Positions 46,197 to 58,007 of a stretch of DNA of 64,000 nt are shown here, one piece after another (within the stretch, counting starts at the first letter, position 1; every line of letters starts with the position of its first letter). The notes under the pieces were generated by a model. That model worked only from the letters and a program-made list of their open reading frames with translations. It had not been told where the DNA came from and did not search any database. Source of the DNA: Otatea glauca (Eukaryota; Streptophyta; Magnoliopsida; Poales; Poaceae); the NCBI GenBank assembly GCA_036346275.1, contig JAYEVK010000026.1, forward strand, positions 16,571 through 80,570, in the 5' to 3' direction. The translations under genes were made by a program, and so were the position numbers.

Positions 46197-46763
46197 TTAG
46201 GCCTAACCCATCTCCTAGATCTTGTTGGCCCTAATTCTGTGCCCTAATCGTGCAGCCCATTTATGTCCTTATGTTGCCCTCATTCTCCTGAATTTTTTTT
46301 TAATATTTTCTTTATGCTTTTTTTCAAAAATAGGCATTAGGGTTTTAAAATTACAGAAAAGGGCGCATGTCGTCCGTACCTGGGCCCTCATTCTCCCCAC
46401 CTTCCATATTTATAACTTCCTCTGACAACCGTTTCACCCATCTCCTTTCGCTATTGCTGTGCAGATACAAAAGACATTATTTTGTGGCTGTAGTGTGTAG
46501 CCAAGAGAGGGTGGCACTAGACCTTCTACCCCTATGCCATCACTCTCATCCTTTTCTCTAAACTACAAGGGGCTCTAAATCATGCTACAAGCTACATGTG
46601 TGTAAATTTTCCACTGGACAATCCCTGGTAAGTCATTCATGGCGTACGATCTGTTCACGTGGATCAAGTTTCGTTTGTGTCTGGTGGTTGATACGGTTTA
46701 TTAGTACTTAATTATTTATTGAGTTGTGTTATGTTCAAAATATGGCAACATATCCAGTGTAAA
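46197..46763. other. Unassigned segment
   Basis: Continuation of 38884-39671 beyond the copia insertion. 46488-46540 resembles 13070-13120. No gene is recognised. Confidence 0.35.
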
Positions 46764-47151
46764 TGTAACATCCCGAAAAATAAAGTAATATAAAAATTAA
46801 TATTTTAAATTTGAAAATATTTATTTATTAGTTTTATTGGCTTTATTGGTTCTTATTTGAATTTTTTTGGATTTTTGTATTGTATGGAAATCCAACAAAT
46901 GGAATTAGTAAAAGGGAAATGGTAAAAAGGTAAAATGGTAAGAAGATAAAAGGTAAAAGTAAAATCTTGAAAATTTTATATATTTAAATTTATTTCAATT
47001 GGTACATAAGTTTTAATGCATAGCATAGTGATTAAACAAATGAAATGACATCCTTTGACCTCTAAATAGTGCAAAGCGATTTATTGTAAAACTTTAGTAA
47101 ATAATCCGCACCTGAAGAATTTACCATAATGTCCTCAATACGTTGGCCACC
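46764..47151 (+). repeat. Outer chromovirus-type LTR, first part
   Basis: Begins TGTAACATCCCGAAAAATAAA, like the inner element's TGTAACATCCCAAAA start, and is interrupted at 47151 by the inner element. It resumes at 58003. Confidence 0.7.
47147..47151. repeat. Target-site duplication CCACC (left)
   Basis: Identical to 58003-58007. Confidence 0.85.
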
Positions 47152-50017
47152 TGTAACATCCCAAAAATTTGAGTTTTGGAATGTTGGAATTCAAAATTTA
47201 ACCATTTGCATTTTCTTGAATTAACTCCAGCTTAATTTGAATTTCTAAATAATAAAAGGATTTAATTTAACTAAACTATTCATCAAATTAAAGAATTTCA
47301 GTTTTTGTGGGATTCCTTGTGCTCCAAGGAATTTTTCTGTATTTTGGGGATTTTTCGAATTTATTTGATATTTATTTGAATTTATTTGAAATTCGATTTT
47401 CTTAAATCGGAAAATGTTTTTAATTTTCAAAAACCCATCTGGGCGAATCCTCTGCGGCCCGTTCCATCCCTTCGCTTGACCCGCTCCGCTCGGCCCGCCT
47501 CTGCTGACCCCGCTTCGGCTCGCCTCGCCCGGACCAATGCGCGTCGGCCGTCCGTCGGCGACGCCACGCGGTGGGATCGCGCGCGAACCCTAGCCGCCGC
47601 CGACTCGAGTCCCACCGGCGCGCCGCCGTCTCGAGTCGCGTCCGTTCGCGCGTTCCCGAGGCTATAAAAGCCGTGCGCCGCTCGCCTGAGGTTCCCCTCG
47701 CGCCGCTTCTTTTGCCCCGCTTTCGCCGCCCGAGACGTCGCCGATCCCAGCGTGAGCTGCCGAGTCCGCCTCCCGCCGAGATCTTCCACCGCTTTTTCTT
47801 CGTCGCCGGTGCCGTTCGCCGTCCCCGCTTGCATCTCGAGTTGCCGCGTCGTCCCTCCCGGTTCGCTTTGCCCCGCGCCCGATCCGGCTCTCCTCGCCGC
47901 CCGGCCTCGTCTTCTTCCCCTGCCTCGGTAAAACTCGCCGTTCTTCTCGCCCAACCCCCGCCATCCGATCGCTGTGTCGTCTCGGATGCGACCACGTCTC
48001 ATCGGCCGAGCTCTTGCGTCCCCGCCGTCCGTCGCCCGATCGGCCGACCGGATCGTGCAGCGTCACCTCCGGCGTGCGCCACTCTCTGCCGTCGGATCTT
48101 GCGTCGCGTCGGATCTGCGCCAGCGTGGCGCTATCGCATCTTTGCGTCTACCGAGAGCTGCGTCGTGGCCAGCGACGCACGGGTGCACCGGGTGCACGGT
48201 GAACCGGCGCAGCGCCGTGGACCCAGTCCACTGTGAACCCGATCACGTCAGCGTTGCGTAATAAATCCTTTTTCAGTACAAAAATAAATCCAAAAATTCC
48301 GATTTTCTGATTTTCTGTATTTTCTCTGAATTTAATCTTTCGGAGGCCCGTTCTCGCTCATACGAACTCCGATTGAGGCGATTCAAGTTTCTAAATTTTT
48401 CTAAAATCAAGATCTATCCTCCAGAGCCATCTATTTTCAGTTTTGAGCTTGTTTGAGTCTCTGTTTTGTATTTATTTGGTTTCATCGCTTTCTTTTCGGT
48501 GAGCGCTAATTCCGAGGGAGCGAACGAAGACTTTGAAGACCAAGATTCAGCACTAGATCAGCAAGGCAAGTCGTAACCTTGATCATATTGATCCTATGTT
48601 TGCAAAAGTAATTTACTTTTATACAATTGCATGCTACTTTGTGTATCAACGCTTATTTAATGGGAGTAGATGTATACCTAGTTGACATTATGCCACTTTG
48701 ATCAATTGAATGCCATGTATCCATTGATAAACCTAGGTTGGGACATTACTAGTTGGACATAATCATTATACCAACATTGGGTTCACGTAGTTATGCTTAG
48801 ACATGCTTAGATATACGTTGGGATTCATATCACATGTTGAATAATGTTAATCTGACTTAATGAGATATTGAATCGTGGCCGGTAGCCACTGTTGTAAAAT
48901 TTGATGTACCATGGCGGGGTTTGCCATTGGTCTTGGTTGAACGAATTGTTTTCCCTCGGGCAAGTGATCGTGAAGTAAAGGGGGTGCTTTCTAGCACATT
49001 GGGATGTGGATGTCTTGCCTGAGACAACTTAAGGACTTAATCTTGTGCGCCATTGAACTGGCCTAAGTATTTACCACAAGTCCGTATGGGATGACTTAGT
49101 GATTAATTTGCAATGTCTAGTCTTGAGTCTCGCCAATGGTGGTGTGGGTTCCGGGATGGACGGGTAGATTCACATGGCGCAAGAGGGGGCCTTATGGGTG
49201 AAACCTTAGCGGGCAGTACCGAGTTTAGACAGTGCATTGTAAAGGCTTTGTCATGATATCTCTGCGACACACCAAAGGCAGTGTGTTATTATCGATTGCG
49301 CAAAGAGATGTTCATGTCTTGTGGGTAAAGTTGTACAACCTCTGCAGAGTGTAAAACTATTCGAATAGCCGCGTCCGCGGTCATGGACAAGCCCGGGGAT
49401 TTCACACGGGGTATAGAGTGTTTCATAAAATGAGGATTGTCGAATTGTTGGGATGTGAACAGGGAGTTCACTATTGTTTTATTGTCTATCATTGATCTAT
49501 CAGTTATTTATTTATGTTTTCATAAATATGCTTTCAATCTATTTATTGTATTTCAATTCAAGTTACTGCTTTCTGCAAATAAACTATATAGCCATCCTTG
49601 TCAAGCCGTGCATGAATATATTGCATCAATTCCCTGCGGCTTGCAGAGTACCTTTGTACTCACGGTTTTATACCCTTGTTGATCAGTTGCTGAAGGAGAT
49701 AATGAATCTCATGAGGAGGAATTCTATGAAGACTACGTGGATTAGGAAGGCGTTCCCCAGACGATTGCCTGTGGCATGTCGAATGGTTTAAGTTATCTTT
49801 TCCGCTGCAATAGTATTTGTTTCTTAAGCCCTTAAGGCATAATGGTGTAAACATTGACCATAAGGTCCTTTGCTTTACTTAATCATAATTTGCTTCTTCT
49901 TAGTTAATTCGTTGTATGGAATGATATTTCATCTATGTTTCCACTGTGTGCACTAGCGTGATCCTGGACTAGTGCAGTATACACAGAGGGTTTGGATTAC
50001 AAATCCGGGTCCCGGCG
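47152..50017 (+). repeat. Left LTR of Tekay-like element
   Basis: 2866 bp. A very GC-rich block (47440-48260) contains the TATA box at 47663-47669 and would lie around the transcription start. An AT-rich part with long stretches identical to the right LTR follows. ORFs in the GC-rich block on both strands are compositional. Confidence 0.9.
47663..47669 (+). promoter_or_regulatory. TATA box of left Tekay LTR
   Basis: TATAAAA in GAGGCTATAAAAGCCGTGC; the equivalent in the right LTR is at 55651-55657. Confidence 0.7.
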
Positions 50018-50022
50018 AGAGA

Positions 50023-50034
50023 TGGTATCGAGCC
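50023..50034 (+). promoter_or_regulatory. Primer-binding site of Tekay-like element
   Basis: TGGTATCGAGCC starts five bases after the LTR. It resembles TGGTATCAGAGCC (initiator tRNA-Met) but lacks one A, again at a CAG triplet. Confidence 0.75.
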
Positions 50035-50589
50035 ATATCGATCGTGAGGTCGCCATCCTAGTTAGCATGGTCTTCAAAATTATTTTCTAAATCAAACCAA
50101 CAAAAATTGGTACTTAATAGCCTTCGTCTCCTCTCGTCTTATTCTTAGGTTCTTATTCCTCTCCTTTGCTGAAACCTTGATTTGAAATTTAAATTGACCT
50201 CATCTCATGAAACTTCTCAAAGCCTCGAGTTTTCTGCAAGGAATCAAATCAAGGAAGATGATGATCTAGTCGTCCAGAGTTATCCGAGGAGACTACCATA
50301 TAAGATAGGGTTTTGTGCTCAGCGGTGTTTGAGCATGTTTTCCTCTTTTTAGTTCAGTTACGTTTAGTCTGCGTATACTCGGATTTTCATTGCTTGTGTG
50401 CCTGGTATGTTGTACCCTTGCCCCAAGCACGGTGTTGCAACCATACCTTTAATTGAAAGCTTTGTTTGCCTCTTTAGTTTGTAGCCTTTTTGGCTGTGCC
50501 CTTTTGTTCCTGGGTATTGCCTTCTCCCCTAGATGATCTTACCACTCGCCTCTCGCTTTTCCTCTTACCTATCAACCCTTGTGTTGCAC

Positions 50590-51867
50590 CTCGGATGGTT
50601 GACACTCGCTCGAGCCGGCCGTGGATCGCGGTGGATGCGGTGCGGTGCCAACACCAACTCCAATCCCAATGCACCGCCACCACAGCAGATGATGAGACGG
50701 AACATGGGACATTTTCCGCCGCCGACTCGATTAATGAATACAATGATGCGAACATGAACAACATGATGAATCAAAGAAAACGTGTCGCAGCTTGCCTAGC
50801 AAACTGTTGAACCAAAGAAACCAAGATGCCATCAGCACCTCCTCAAGCTCGTCTCACCCAAGCTAGCGGAATTTATGAGGACTCGTCCGCCAACTTTCTC
50901 CAACTCTTCGTAACCATTGGGCCGATGATTGGATCCGCTCCATTGAGAAGAAGCTTGAAATTGCCCAGATGCACCAATCGTGAGAAGGTTCTCTATGCCG
51001 CTCATCGGTGGAGGGCACCGCCATGAATGGTGGGAGAACTCTGATCTGCCCATGATGACCCTCGGACCATCACTTGGGCGAGTTTTCCACCGCTCCGCCA
51101 CTCTCATATCCCCGATGGCAAAGTTGAAATGAAGAAGAATGAATTCGAGAGCTTAAGCAGGAAGGAATGTCAGTGAGTGAATACCTCAATAAGTTCACTC
51201 AACTCGCTCGATACGCACCAGAGGATGTAGCCACAGATGATGCTCGTCAGAAGAAGTTCAAGCGTGGACTCAATCCAGGATTAAAGGTGCAAGTCATTGG
51301 CAATGACTATGCACGATTTCCGAAAGATCCGTAGATAAGGCTATGCTCATTGAGGAATCTCGACGGGAATTGGAAGAATCCCGTAAGAGAAAGATGATGC
51401 AGCATGGAGCCCATCAGAGTCACCAGCAGAGAGTCAGAACCAATGCTCAACAGCCTGCTCGTTTCACTCCTCCGAATGCAATGAGGACCCCTGCACCAGC
51501 ACCTCGCCCAGCTCCTACAGGCAATCGCAACCCCAGCTCCAACAGCAATCCACCTCAGAGGAACAGTAATCCAGCTGCCGGAGTCACATGTTTCAATTGC
51601 CATGAACTCGGTCACTATGCCAATAATTGCCCTAAGAAGCAAGCTGTGACACCAGTTCGTTTCAACTTGGGATCTACGCCAGCCAAGACCTCTGCACCAG
51701 GATCAGGACGTGGAGTTCCCCAGACTCCCAATCAAGCCATCAGGACTCCACCACCTGCTAGAAGAGGCCGTGTGAATCACGTCACCACCGAGGATGCCCA
51801 GTCTGCACCAGACGTCATACTAGGTAAGCTCCTAGTCAACTCAAAGATCCGCCATGGTTTTGTTTGA
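50590..51867 (+). pseudogene. Tekay-like gag
   Basis: Early gag pieces around 50594-51010 lie in several frames, including a DDWIRSIEKKLEIAQMHQ-like segment. 51090-51330 carries HIPDGKVEMKKNEFE and YLNKFTQLARYAPEDVATDD, the retrotransposon-gag domain. The frame at 51343-51867 is open: a charged helix, a Pro/Asn/Gln-rich linker, then a CX2CX4HX4C knuckle (CFNCHELGHYANNC, 51589-51630), then the lead-in to protease (DAQSAPDVILGKLLVNS). Gag forms the particle and binds RNA. Confidence 0.82.
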
Positions 51868-52220
51868 TTACGGAGCTACGCGATTCGCTTGTTTCTCGGA
51901 GTTTTGCCGCAAATCATCGATTAAAGACAATGCCTCTTAAGACTGTTTTATTAGTGCAATCTCACGGTTACGATTTGAGTACGAACCAAGGCTGCCCCGA
52001 AGTTAAGATATTAATTGGAGGGGTAGAATTTCTAGCCAACCTTATTGTCCTAGACACCAAGTCCCTAGATGTGATCCTAGGAATGGATTGGCTCTCCAAG
52101 AACCAAGCAGTTTTGGATTGTGGGAATAGAGAGATCACCTTGACCAGCCCAGATGGAGCCAAGTTAAAAGTTCAAGCCGTTTCAGATCAGTCAGATGGGA
52201 TTAAAGTTTGTAGTGCCAAA
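51855..52220 (+). pseudogene. Tekay-like aspartic protease
   Basis: Just after the gag frame, a frame near 51862 reads FDYGATRFACFSEFC, in which DYGA stands at the place of the catalytic DSGA. The frame at 51864-52613 continues with LVQSHGYDLSTNQGCPEVKI and DVILGMDWLSKNQAVLDCGN. ILGMDWL is the conserved second motif of gypsy proteases. The altered catalytic motif lies next to likely sequence errors. Confidence 0.75.
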
Positions 52221-52229
52221 GGAATAAGA

Positions 52230-53175
52230 TTGGAAGATGTGCCAGTCGCCAGCGAATTTCCTGATGTGTTTCCAGATGAGTTGCCTGGGATGCCACCGGA
52301 CCGAGATATAGAGTTCCTGATAGAACTAGTGCCTGGAACACCACCCATTTCCAAGAGACCTTATAGGATGCCAGCTAACGAGTTAGCCGAAGTAAAGAGA
52401 CAGATTAAAGAGCTACAAGATCAAGGTTTTGTTCGACCAAGTTCTTCGCCTTGGGGAGCACCAGTTCTTTTAGTTGAAAAGAAAGATGGAACTCAGAGAA
52501 TGTGTGTAGATTATCGCTCACTCAATGAGGTCACCATCAAGAATAAGTACCCTCTGCCAAGAATCGATGATCTGTTTGACCAACTTCAAGGAGCGGAGTG
52601 TTCTCAAGATTGATTTAAGATCGAGGTTACCACCAGTTGAAGATTCACAAGAGGATATTCCCAAAACAGCTTTTGTTACTCGGTATGGGCAGTATGAGTA
52701 TACCGTGATGTCCTTTGGATTGACCAATGCCCCTGCCTACTTCATGACCTTGATGAATAAAGTATTCATGGAATATTTGGATAAGTTCGTTGTTGTTTTC
52801 ATTGACGATATTCTGATCTACTCCAAAAGTGAAGAGGAACATGAGGATCACTTGCGTCAAATTTTAACGAAGCTAAGAGAGAATCAGCTTTATGCCAAGT
52901 TTAGTAAATGTGAGTTCTGGATGAAAGAAGTTGCTTTCCTAGGTCATGTCATATCAGGAGAAGGAGTCGCTGTTGACCCTGGTAAAGTACGAGATGTGCT
53001 AAGTTGGGAGTCACCCAAGACGGTACCCCAAATTCGAAGTTTTCTTGGTATGGCGGGATATTATCGCCGTTTCATAGAAGGGTTTTCTAGAAAAGCCAGA
53101 CCGCTCACTCAACTCTTAAAGAAGGAGAAGAAATTTGTTTGGACATCGAGTGTGAGCAAAGTTTTCAAGAATTAA
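52230..53175 (+). pseudogene. Tekay-like reverse transcriptase
   Basis: The first frame ends at 52613 and carries SEFPDVFPDELPGMPPDRDI, then QGFVRPSSSPWGAPVLLVEK, MCVDYRSLNEVTIKNKYPLP and RIDDLFDQLQGA. A frame change near 52595 leads to 52525-53175, with VTRYGQYEYTVMSFGLTNAP, FIDD at 52798-52809 (catalytic YxDD box with Phe), ILIYSKSEEEH, and the thumb/connection segment FLGHVISGEGVAVDP and FLGMAGYYRRFIEGFS. Apart from the frame breaks all the main blocks are present. Confidence 0.87.
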
Positions 53176-53575
53176 AGAAGTGTTTGACCACGCCTCAAAG
53201 GCTTATCCCGCGGATACTAGGAAGGATTTTGAGATATCTCGTGATGCATCCCGACAAGGACTCGGTTGTGTGCTAATGCAAGATAAGAAGGTTGTAGCGT
53301 ATGCTTGCGACAACTAAAGTCACATGAAGTTAACTATCCTACCCATGATTTGGAATTAGCGTAGTAGTGCATGCCTTAAAGATTTAGCGTCACTATCTCA
53401 TTGGTAATCGTTGTGAGGTTTATCTCGACCACAAGAGTTTGAAGTATATCTTTACCTAAGCCGACCTCAATATGAGACAAAGAAGATGGTTGGAATTGAT
53501 CAAGGACTATGACATTGGGATTCATTATCATCCAGGCAAAGCCAATGTCGTAGCCGATGCTTTGAGTAGAAAGAG
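53140..53575 (+). pseudogene. Tekay-like RNase H
   Basis: Follows the reverse transcriptase connection. Readable pieces in alternating frames include a DASRQGLGCVLMQ-like block near 53245 and, from 53472, MRQRRWLELIKDYDIGIHYH then VVADALSRKS. The VADALSR end is typical of gypsy RNase H. Frame breaks occur about every 60-100 bases. Confidence 0.75.
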
Positions 53576-53599
53576 CCACTGCAATACTCTGATGATTAA

Positions 53600-54860
53600 G
53601 GAAAGTCAGCCAGCCCTCTATAAGGAATTTCAGAAGCTTAGTTTGGAATTGGTTCAGGAAGGGTATTTAGCTACCTTGGAAGTACGCCCTACGTTGGAGG
53701 ATCAGATTCGAGAAGCACAGGTAGATGATGCCGATATCAAGGAGATTAAGGGCAATATGAAGAAAGGAAAAGCCTCAGGTTTCTCTGAAGATGAACAAGG
53801 TACTATTTGGTATGAGAGGCGTATTTGCGTACCAGATCAGAAAAAGCTTAAAGAGTTGATCCTCAAAGAAGCGCACGAGACTTTATACTCCATTCATCCT
53901 GGAAGTACCAAGATGTATCAAGACCTCAAGGAAAGGTATTGGTGGCCTAGTATGAAGCGTGAGATTGCAGAGTATGTTGCACTTTGTGATGTCTGCCAGA
54001 AGGTCAAGGCAGAGCATCAGAGACCAGCAGGATTGTTGCAGCCATTGAAGATTCCAGAATGGAAGTGGGAAGAAATGGTATGGATTTCATTACGGATTTC
54101 CTAAGACCCAAGCGAGTTATGACTCGATCCGGGTAATAGTGGATCGATTGACTAAGGTAGCTCACTTCATTCCAGTTAAGACTACCTATGCAGGAGATAA
54201 ATTAGCAGAGTTATATATGTCAAGGATTGTCAGTCTTCACGGAGTGCCTAAGAAGATAGTGTCTGATAGAGGAACCCAGTTTACCTCTCGTTTTGGCGAG
54301 TGCGCATGAAGCCATGGGAACTCATCTCAGTTGAGATCGCCTATCACCCTCAAACCGATGGATGACCGAGCGTGTGAATCGATTCTTGAGGATATGTTAA
54401 GAGCTTGTGCCTTAACTTATGGTGCCAAGTGGGACAAGTGTTTGCCCTATGCCGAAGTTTTAGTACAACAATAGTTATCAAGCCGCTTTTGCAAATGTCA
54501 CCTTTTGAAGCCTTATATGGAAGAAAGTGCAGAACCCTCTCATTGGAAGGAGTCGGAGAAAGACAATTGTTTGGCCTGCCATACTGCAAGAAGCCGAAGA
54601 GCAAGTCAATTAATTCAAGACCGTTTGAAGATCGCTCAGCGCATGTAAGAGCTATGCGGATAATCGCAGAGAGATTTGAGTTTGAGCCCAATGATTATGT
54701 TTATCCGAGAGTCACCCCTCTCAAAGGAGTTAAGAGATTTCAAGTAAAAGGAAAGCTTGCCCTAGATATGTGGGACAATTCAAAATCTTGGAGCGAAGAG
54801 GCGAGGTTGCCTACAAGTTAGAATTGCCTCGATCTTTTGCGGAATCCATGATGTGTTCCA
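53600..54860 (+). pseudogene. Tekay-like integrase
   Basis: The frame at 53472-54104 includes the HHCC zinc-binding region: AHETLYSIHPGSTKMYQDLK, then YWWPSMKREIAEYV and CDVCQKVKAEHQ. The core follows in other frames: around 54070-54290, DFITDF then IVDRLTKVAHFIPVK, and IVSDRGTQFTS (second Asp). The Glu block near 54340 (HPQTDG) is damaged. 54405-54821 carries SPFEALYGRKCRT and VTPLKGVKRFQVKGKLA, the GPF/Y-type C-terminal module. Confidence 0.8.
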
Positions 54861-55095
54861 TGTATCACAGTTGAAGAAATGCCTGCGTGTGCCAGAGGAA
54901 TAGATGTCATTGGAAGCCATTGATTTGCAAGAGGATCTTACCTACAAGGAGCAACGGTGAAAATTTTGGATATCGCAGGCGTATCACGAGAAGCAAGATC
55001 ATCCGCTTTTGCAAGGTCCATGGAGCCATCATTCAAGAGGAAGCAACTTGGGAGCGAGAAGAGGATCTGAAGTCCAGTTTCCCACCTATTCCCTA
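54860..55095 (+). pseudogene. Chromodomain-like C-terminus of Tekay pol
   Basis: After an FHVSQLKK-like stretch, 54887-55096 gives FGYRRRITRSKIIRFCKVHG and then EEATWEREEDLKSSFP. The EEATWEREE motif is the C-terminal helix start of chromodomains in plant chromoviruses, which target insertion to chromatin marks. The central aromatic residues are disturbed by frame changes. Confidence 0.7.
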
Positions 55096-55125
55096 GCCAC
55101 CTGAATCTCTGGGTCGAGATTCCAT

Positions 55126-55137
55126 TTAAGGGAGGTT
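55126..55137 (+). promoter_or_regulatory. Polypurine tract of Tekay-like element
   Basis: TTAAGGGAGGTT lies directly before the right LTR (TGTAACATCCC at 55138). Confidence 0.75.
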
Positions 55138-58002
55138 TGTAACATCCCAAAATTTGAGTTTTGGAATGTTGAATTCAAAATTTAACCATTTGCATTTTCT
55201 TGAATTAACTCCACTTAATTTGAATTTCTAAATAATAAAAGGATTTAATTTAACTAAACTATTCATCAAATTAAAGAATTTCAGTTTTGTGGGATTCCTT
55301 GTGCTCCAAGGAATTTTTCTGTATTTTTGGGGATTTTTCTGAATTTATTTGATATTTATTTGAATTTATTTGAAATTGGATTTTTCTTAAATCGGAAAAT
55401 GTTTTTAATTTTCAAAACCCATCGGGCGAATCCTCTGCGTTCCGTTCCGACCCTTCGCCCGCCCGCTCCGCTCGGCCCGCCTCTCGCTTGTGCAGCTCGC
55501 TTTCTGCCTCGCCCGCAAATGCGCGTCGGCCGTCCGATCGACGCCACGTGGCGCGGGATCGCGCCATGAAACCCTAGCCGCCGCCGACTCGGAGTCCGCC
55601 GCCAAGACGCCGCCGTCTCGAGTCCGCGTCCGTTGCGCGTTCCTCGAGGCTATAAAAGCCGTGCCGACGCCCGCCGAGGTTCCTCCTCGCCCGCTTCTTT
55701 TGCCCCGCTTCGCCGCCCGAGGCGTCGCCGATCCTTGCGTGAGCTCGCCGAGTCCGCCGCCCTTGCCGAGATCTTCCACCGCTTTTCTTCGTCGTGCTGC
55801 CCGTTCGCCCCCGCTTGCATCTCCGAAGGTTGCCGCGTCGTCCCCTCCCGGTTCGCTTTGCCCGCGCCCGATCCGCTCTCTCCACCGCTGCCTCGTCTTC
55901 TTCCCGTCTCGGTAGAAACTCGCCGTTCTTCTTCGCCCAACCTCAGCCATCCGATCGCTGTGCGCGTCTCGGATGCGCCACGTCTCGGTCGGCGAGCTCT
56001 TGCGGCCCCGCCGTCCGATCGCTACGCCTTGCCGGATCGTGCGCGTCACCTCCGCCGTACGCCGCTCCTCTGCGTCGGATCTTGCGTCGCGTCGGATGCG
56101 GCGCCCGCGTGGCGCTGCGTCCTTCTTCGCGTCGTAGATACCGGCTGCCGCGTCGGCCAGCGTCACGGGTGCACGGGTGCACGCGGTGAACCGGCTGCAG
56201 CGCGTGGACCCAGTCCATCGTGAACCCGATGACGCTGCGTTGCGTAATAAATCCTTTTCAAGTACAAAATAAATCCAAAATTTCGATTTTCGATTTTCTG
56301 TATTTTCTCTGAATTTAATCTTTCGGAGGCCCGTTCTCGCTCATACGAACTCCGATTGAGGCGATTCAAGTTTCTAAATTTTTCTAAAATCAAGATCTAT
56401 CCTCCAGAGCCATCTATTTTCAGTTTTGAGCTTGTTTGAGTCTCTGTTTTGTATTTATTTGGTTTCGCTGCTTTCTTTTCCGGTAGACGCTAATTCCGAG
56501 GGAGCGAACGAAGACTTTGAAGACCAAGATTCAGCACTAGATCAGCAAGGCAAGTCGTAACCTTGATCATATTGATCCTATGTTTGCAAAAGTAATTTAC
56601 TTTTATACAATTGCATGCTACTTTGTGTATCAACGCTTATTTAATGGGAGTAGATGTATACCTAGTTGACATTATGCCACTTTGATCAATTGAATGCCAT
56701 GTATCCATTGATAAACCTAGGTTGGGACATTACTAGTTGGACATAATCATTATACCAACATTGGGTTCACGTAGTTATGCTTAGACATGCTTAGATATAC
56801 GTTGGGATTCATATCACATGTTGAATAATGTTAATCTGACTTAATGAGATATTGAATCGTGGCCGGTAGCCACTGTTGTAAAATTTGATGTACCATGGCG
56901 GGGTTTGCCTTTGGTCTTGGTTGAACGAATTGTTTTCCCTCGGGCAAGTGATCGTGAAGTAAAGGGGGTGCTTTCTAGCACATTGGGATGTGGATGTCTT
57001 GCCTGAGACAACTTAAGGACTTAATCTTGTGCGCCATTGAACTGGGCCTAACCGTACTACCACAAGTCTGGTATGGGACAGACTTAGCTGATTAATTTGC
57101 AATGTCTAGTCTTGAGTACTGCCAATGGTGGTGTGGGTTCCGGGATGGACGGGTAGATTCACATGGCGCAAGAGGGGGCCTTATGGGTGAAACCTTAGCG
57201 GCGCATCGAGTTTAGACGATGCATTGTAAAGGCTTTGTCATGATATATCCGCGACACACCAAAGCGCAGTGTTATTATCGATTGCGCAAAGAGATGTTCA
57301 TGTCTTGTGGGTAAAGTTGTACAACCTCTGCAGAGTGTAAAACTATTCGAATAGCCGCGTCCGCGGTCATGGACAAGCCCGGGGATTTCACACGGGGTAT
57401 AGAGTGTTTCATAAAATGAGGATTGTCGAATTGTTGGGATGTGAACGGGGAGTTCACTATTGTTTTATTGTCTATCATTGATCTATCAGTTATTTATTTA
57501 TGTTTTCATAAATATGCTTTCAATCTATTTATTGTATTTCAATTCAAGTTCTTGCTACGCAAATAAACTATATAGCCATCCTTGTCAAGCCGCATGAATA
57601 TATTGCATCAATTCCTCGCGCTTGCTTGAGTACCTTTGTACTCACGGCTTTATACCCTTGTTGATCGATTCTTTCAAGGAGATAATGAATCTCATGAGGA
57701 GGAATTCTATGAAGACTACGTGGATTAGGAAGGCGTTCCCCAGACGATTGCCTGTGGCATGTCGAATGGTTTAAGTTATCTTTTCCGCTGCAATAGTATT
57801 TGTTTCTTAAGCCCTTAAGGCATAATGGTGTAAACATTGACCATAAGGTCCTTTGCTTTACTTAATCATAATTTGCTTCTTCTTAGTTAATTCGTTGTAT
57901 GGAATGATATTTCATCTATGTTTCCACTGTGTGCACTAGCGTGATCCTGGACTAGTGCAGTATACACAGAGGGTTTCGGATTTGCAAATCCGGGTCCCGA
58001 CA
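55138..58002 (+). repeat. Right LTR of Tekay-like element
   Basis: 2865 bp, collinear with 47152-50017. Long stretches (56560-57040) are identical to the left copy. The differences cluster in the GC-rich block and at CAG/CTG sites. It ends GGGTCCCGACA. Confidence 0.9.
55651..55657 (+). promoter_or_regulatory. TATA box of right Tekay LTR
   Basis: TATAAAA in GAGGCTATAAAAGCCGTGC, equivalent to 47663-47669. Confidence 0.7.
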
Positions 58003-58007
58003 CCACC
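58003..58007. repeat. Target-site duplication CCACC (right)
   Basis: Identical to 47147-47151; outer LTR sequence continues after it. Confidence 0.85.

Larger units (their letters stand above)
47152..58002 (+). mobile_element. Complete Tekay-like chromovirus (Ty3/gypsy)
   Basis: The element is 10.85 kb with LTRs 47152-50017 and 55138-58002 (2866 and 2865 bp), CCACC duplications, an initiator-tRNA-like primer site, a polypurine tract and a gag-pol region of 5 kb. It has gag with one zinc knuckle, protease, reverse transcriptase, RNase H, integrase and a C-terminal chromodomain-like remnant. The long LTRs and the chromodomain fit the Tekay/Del clade. It inserted into an older LTR of a related family. 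Structure is complete but frames are broken many times. Confidence 0.88.

Noticed and set aside
47420..48261. Long ORFs in the GC-rich block of the chromovirus LTR (also 55405-56223)
   Set aside because: Frames are not conserved between the two LTR copies and lie around the element's own TATA box; compositional artefacts.
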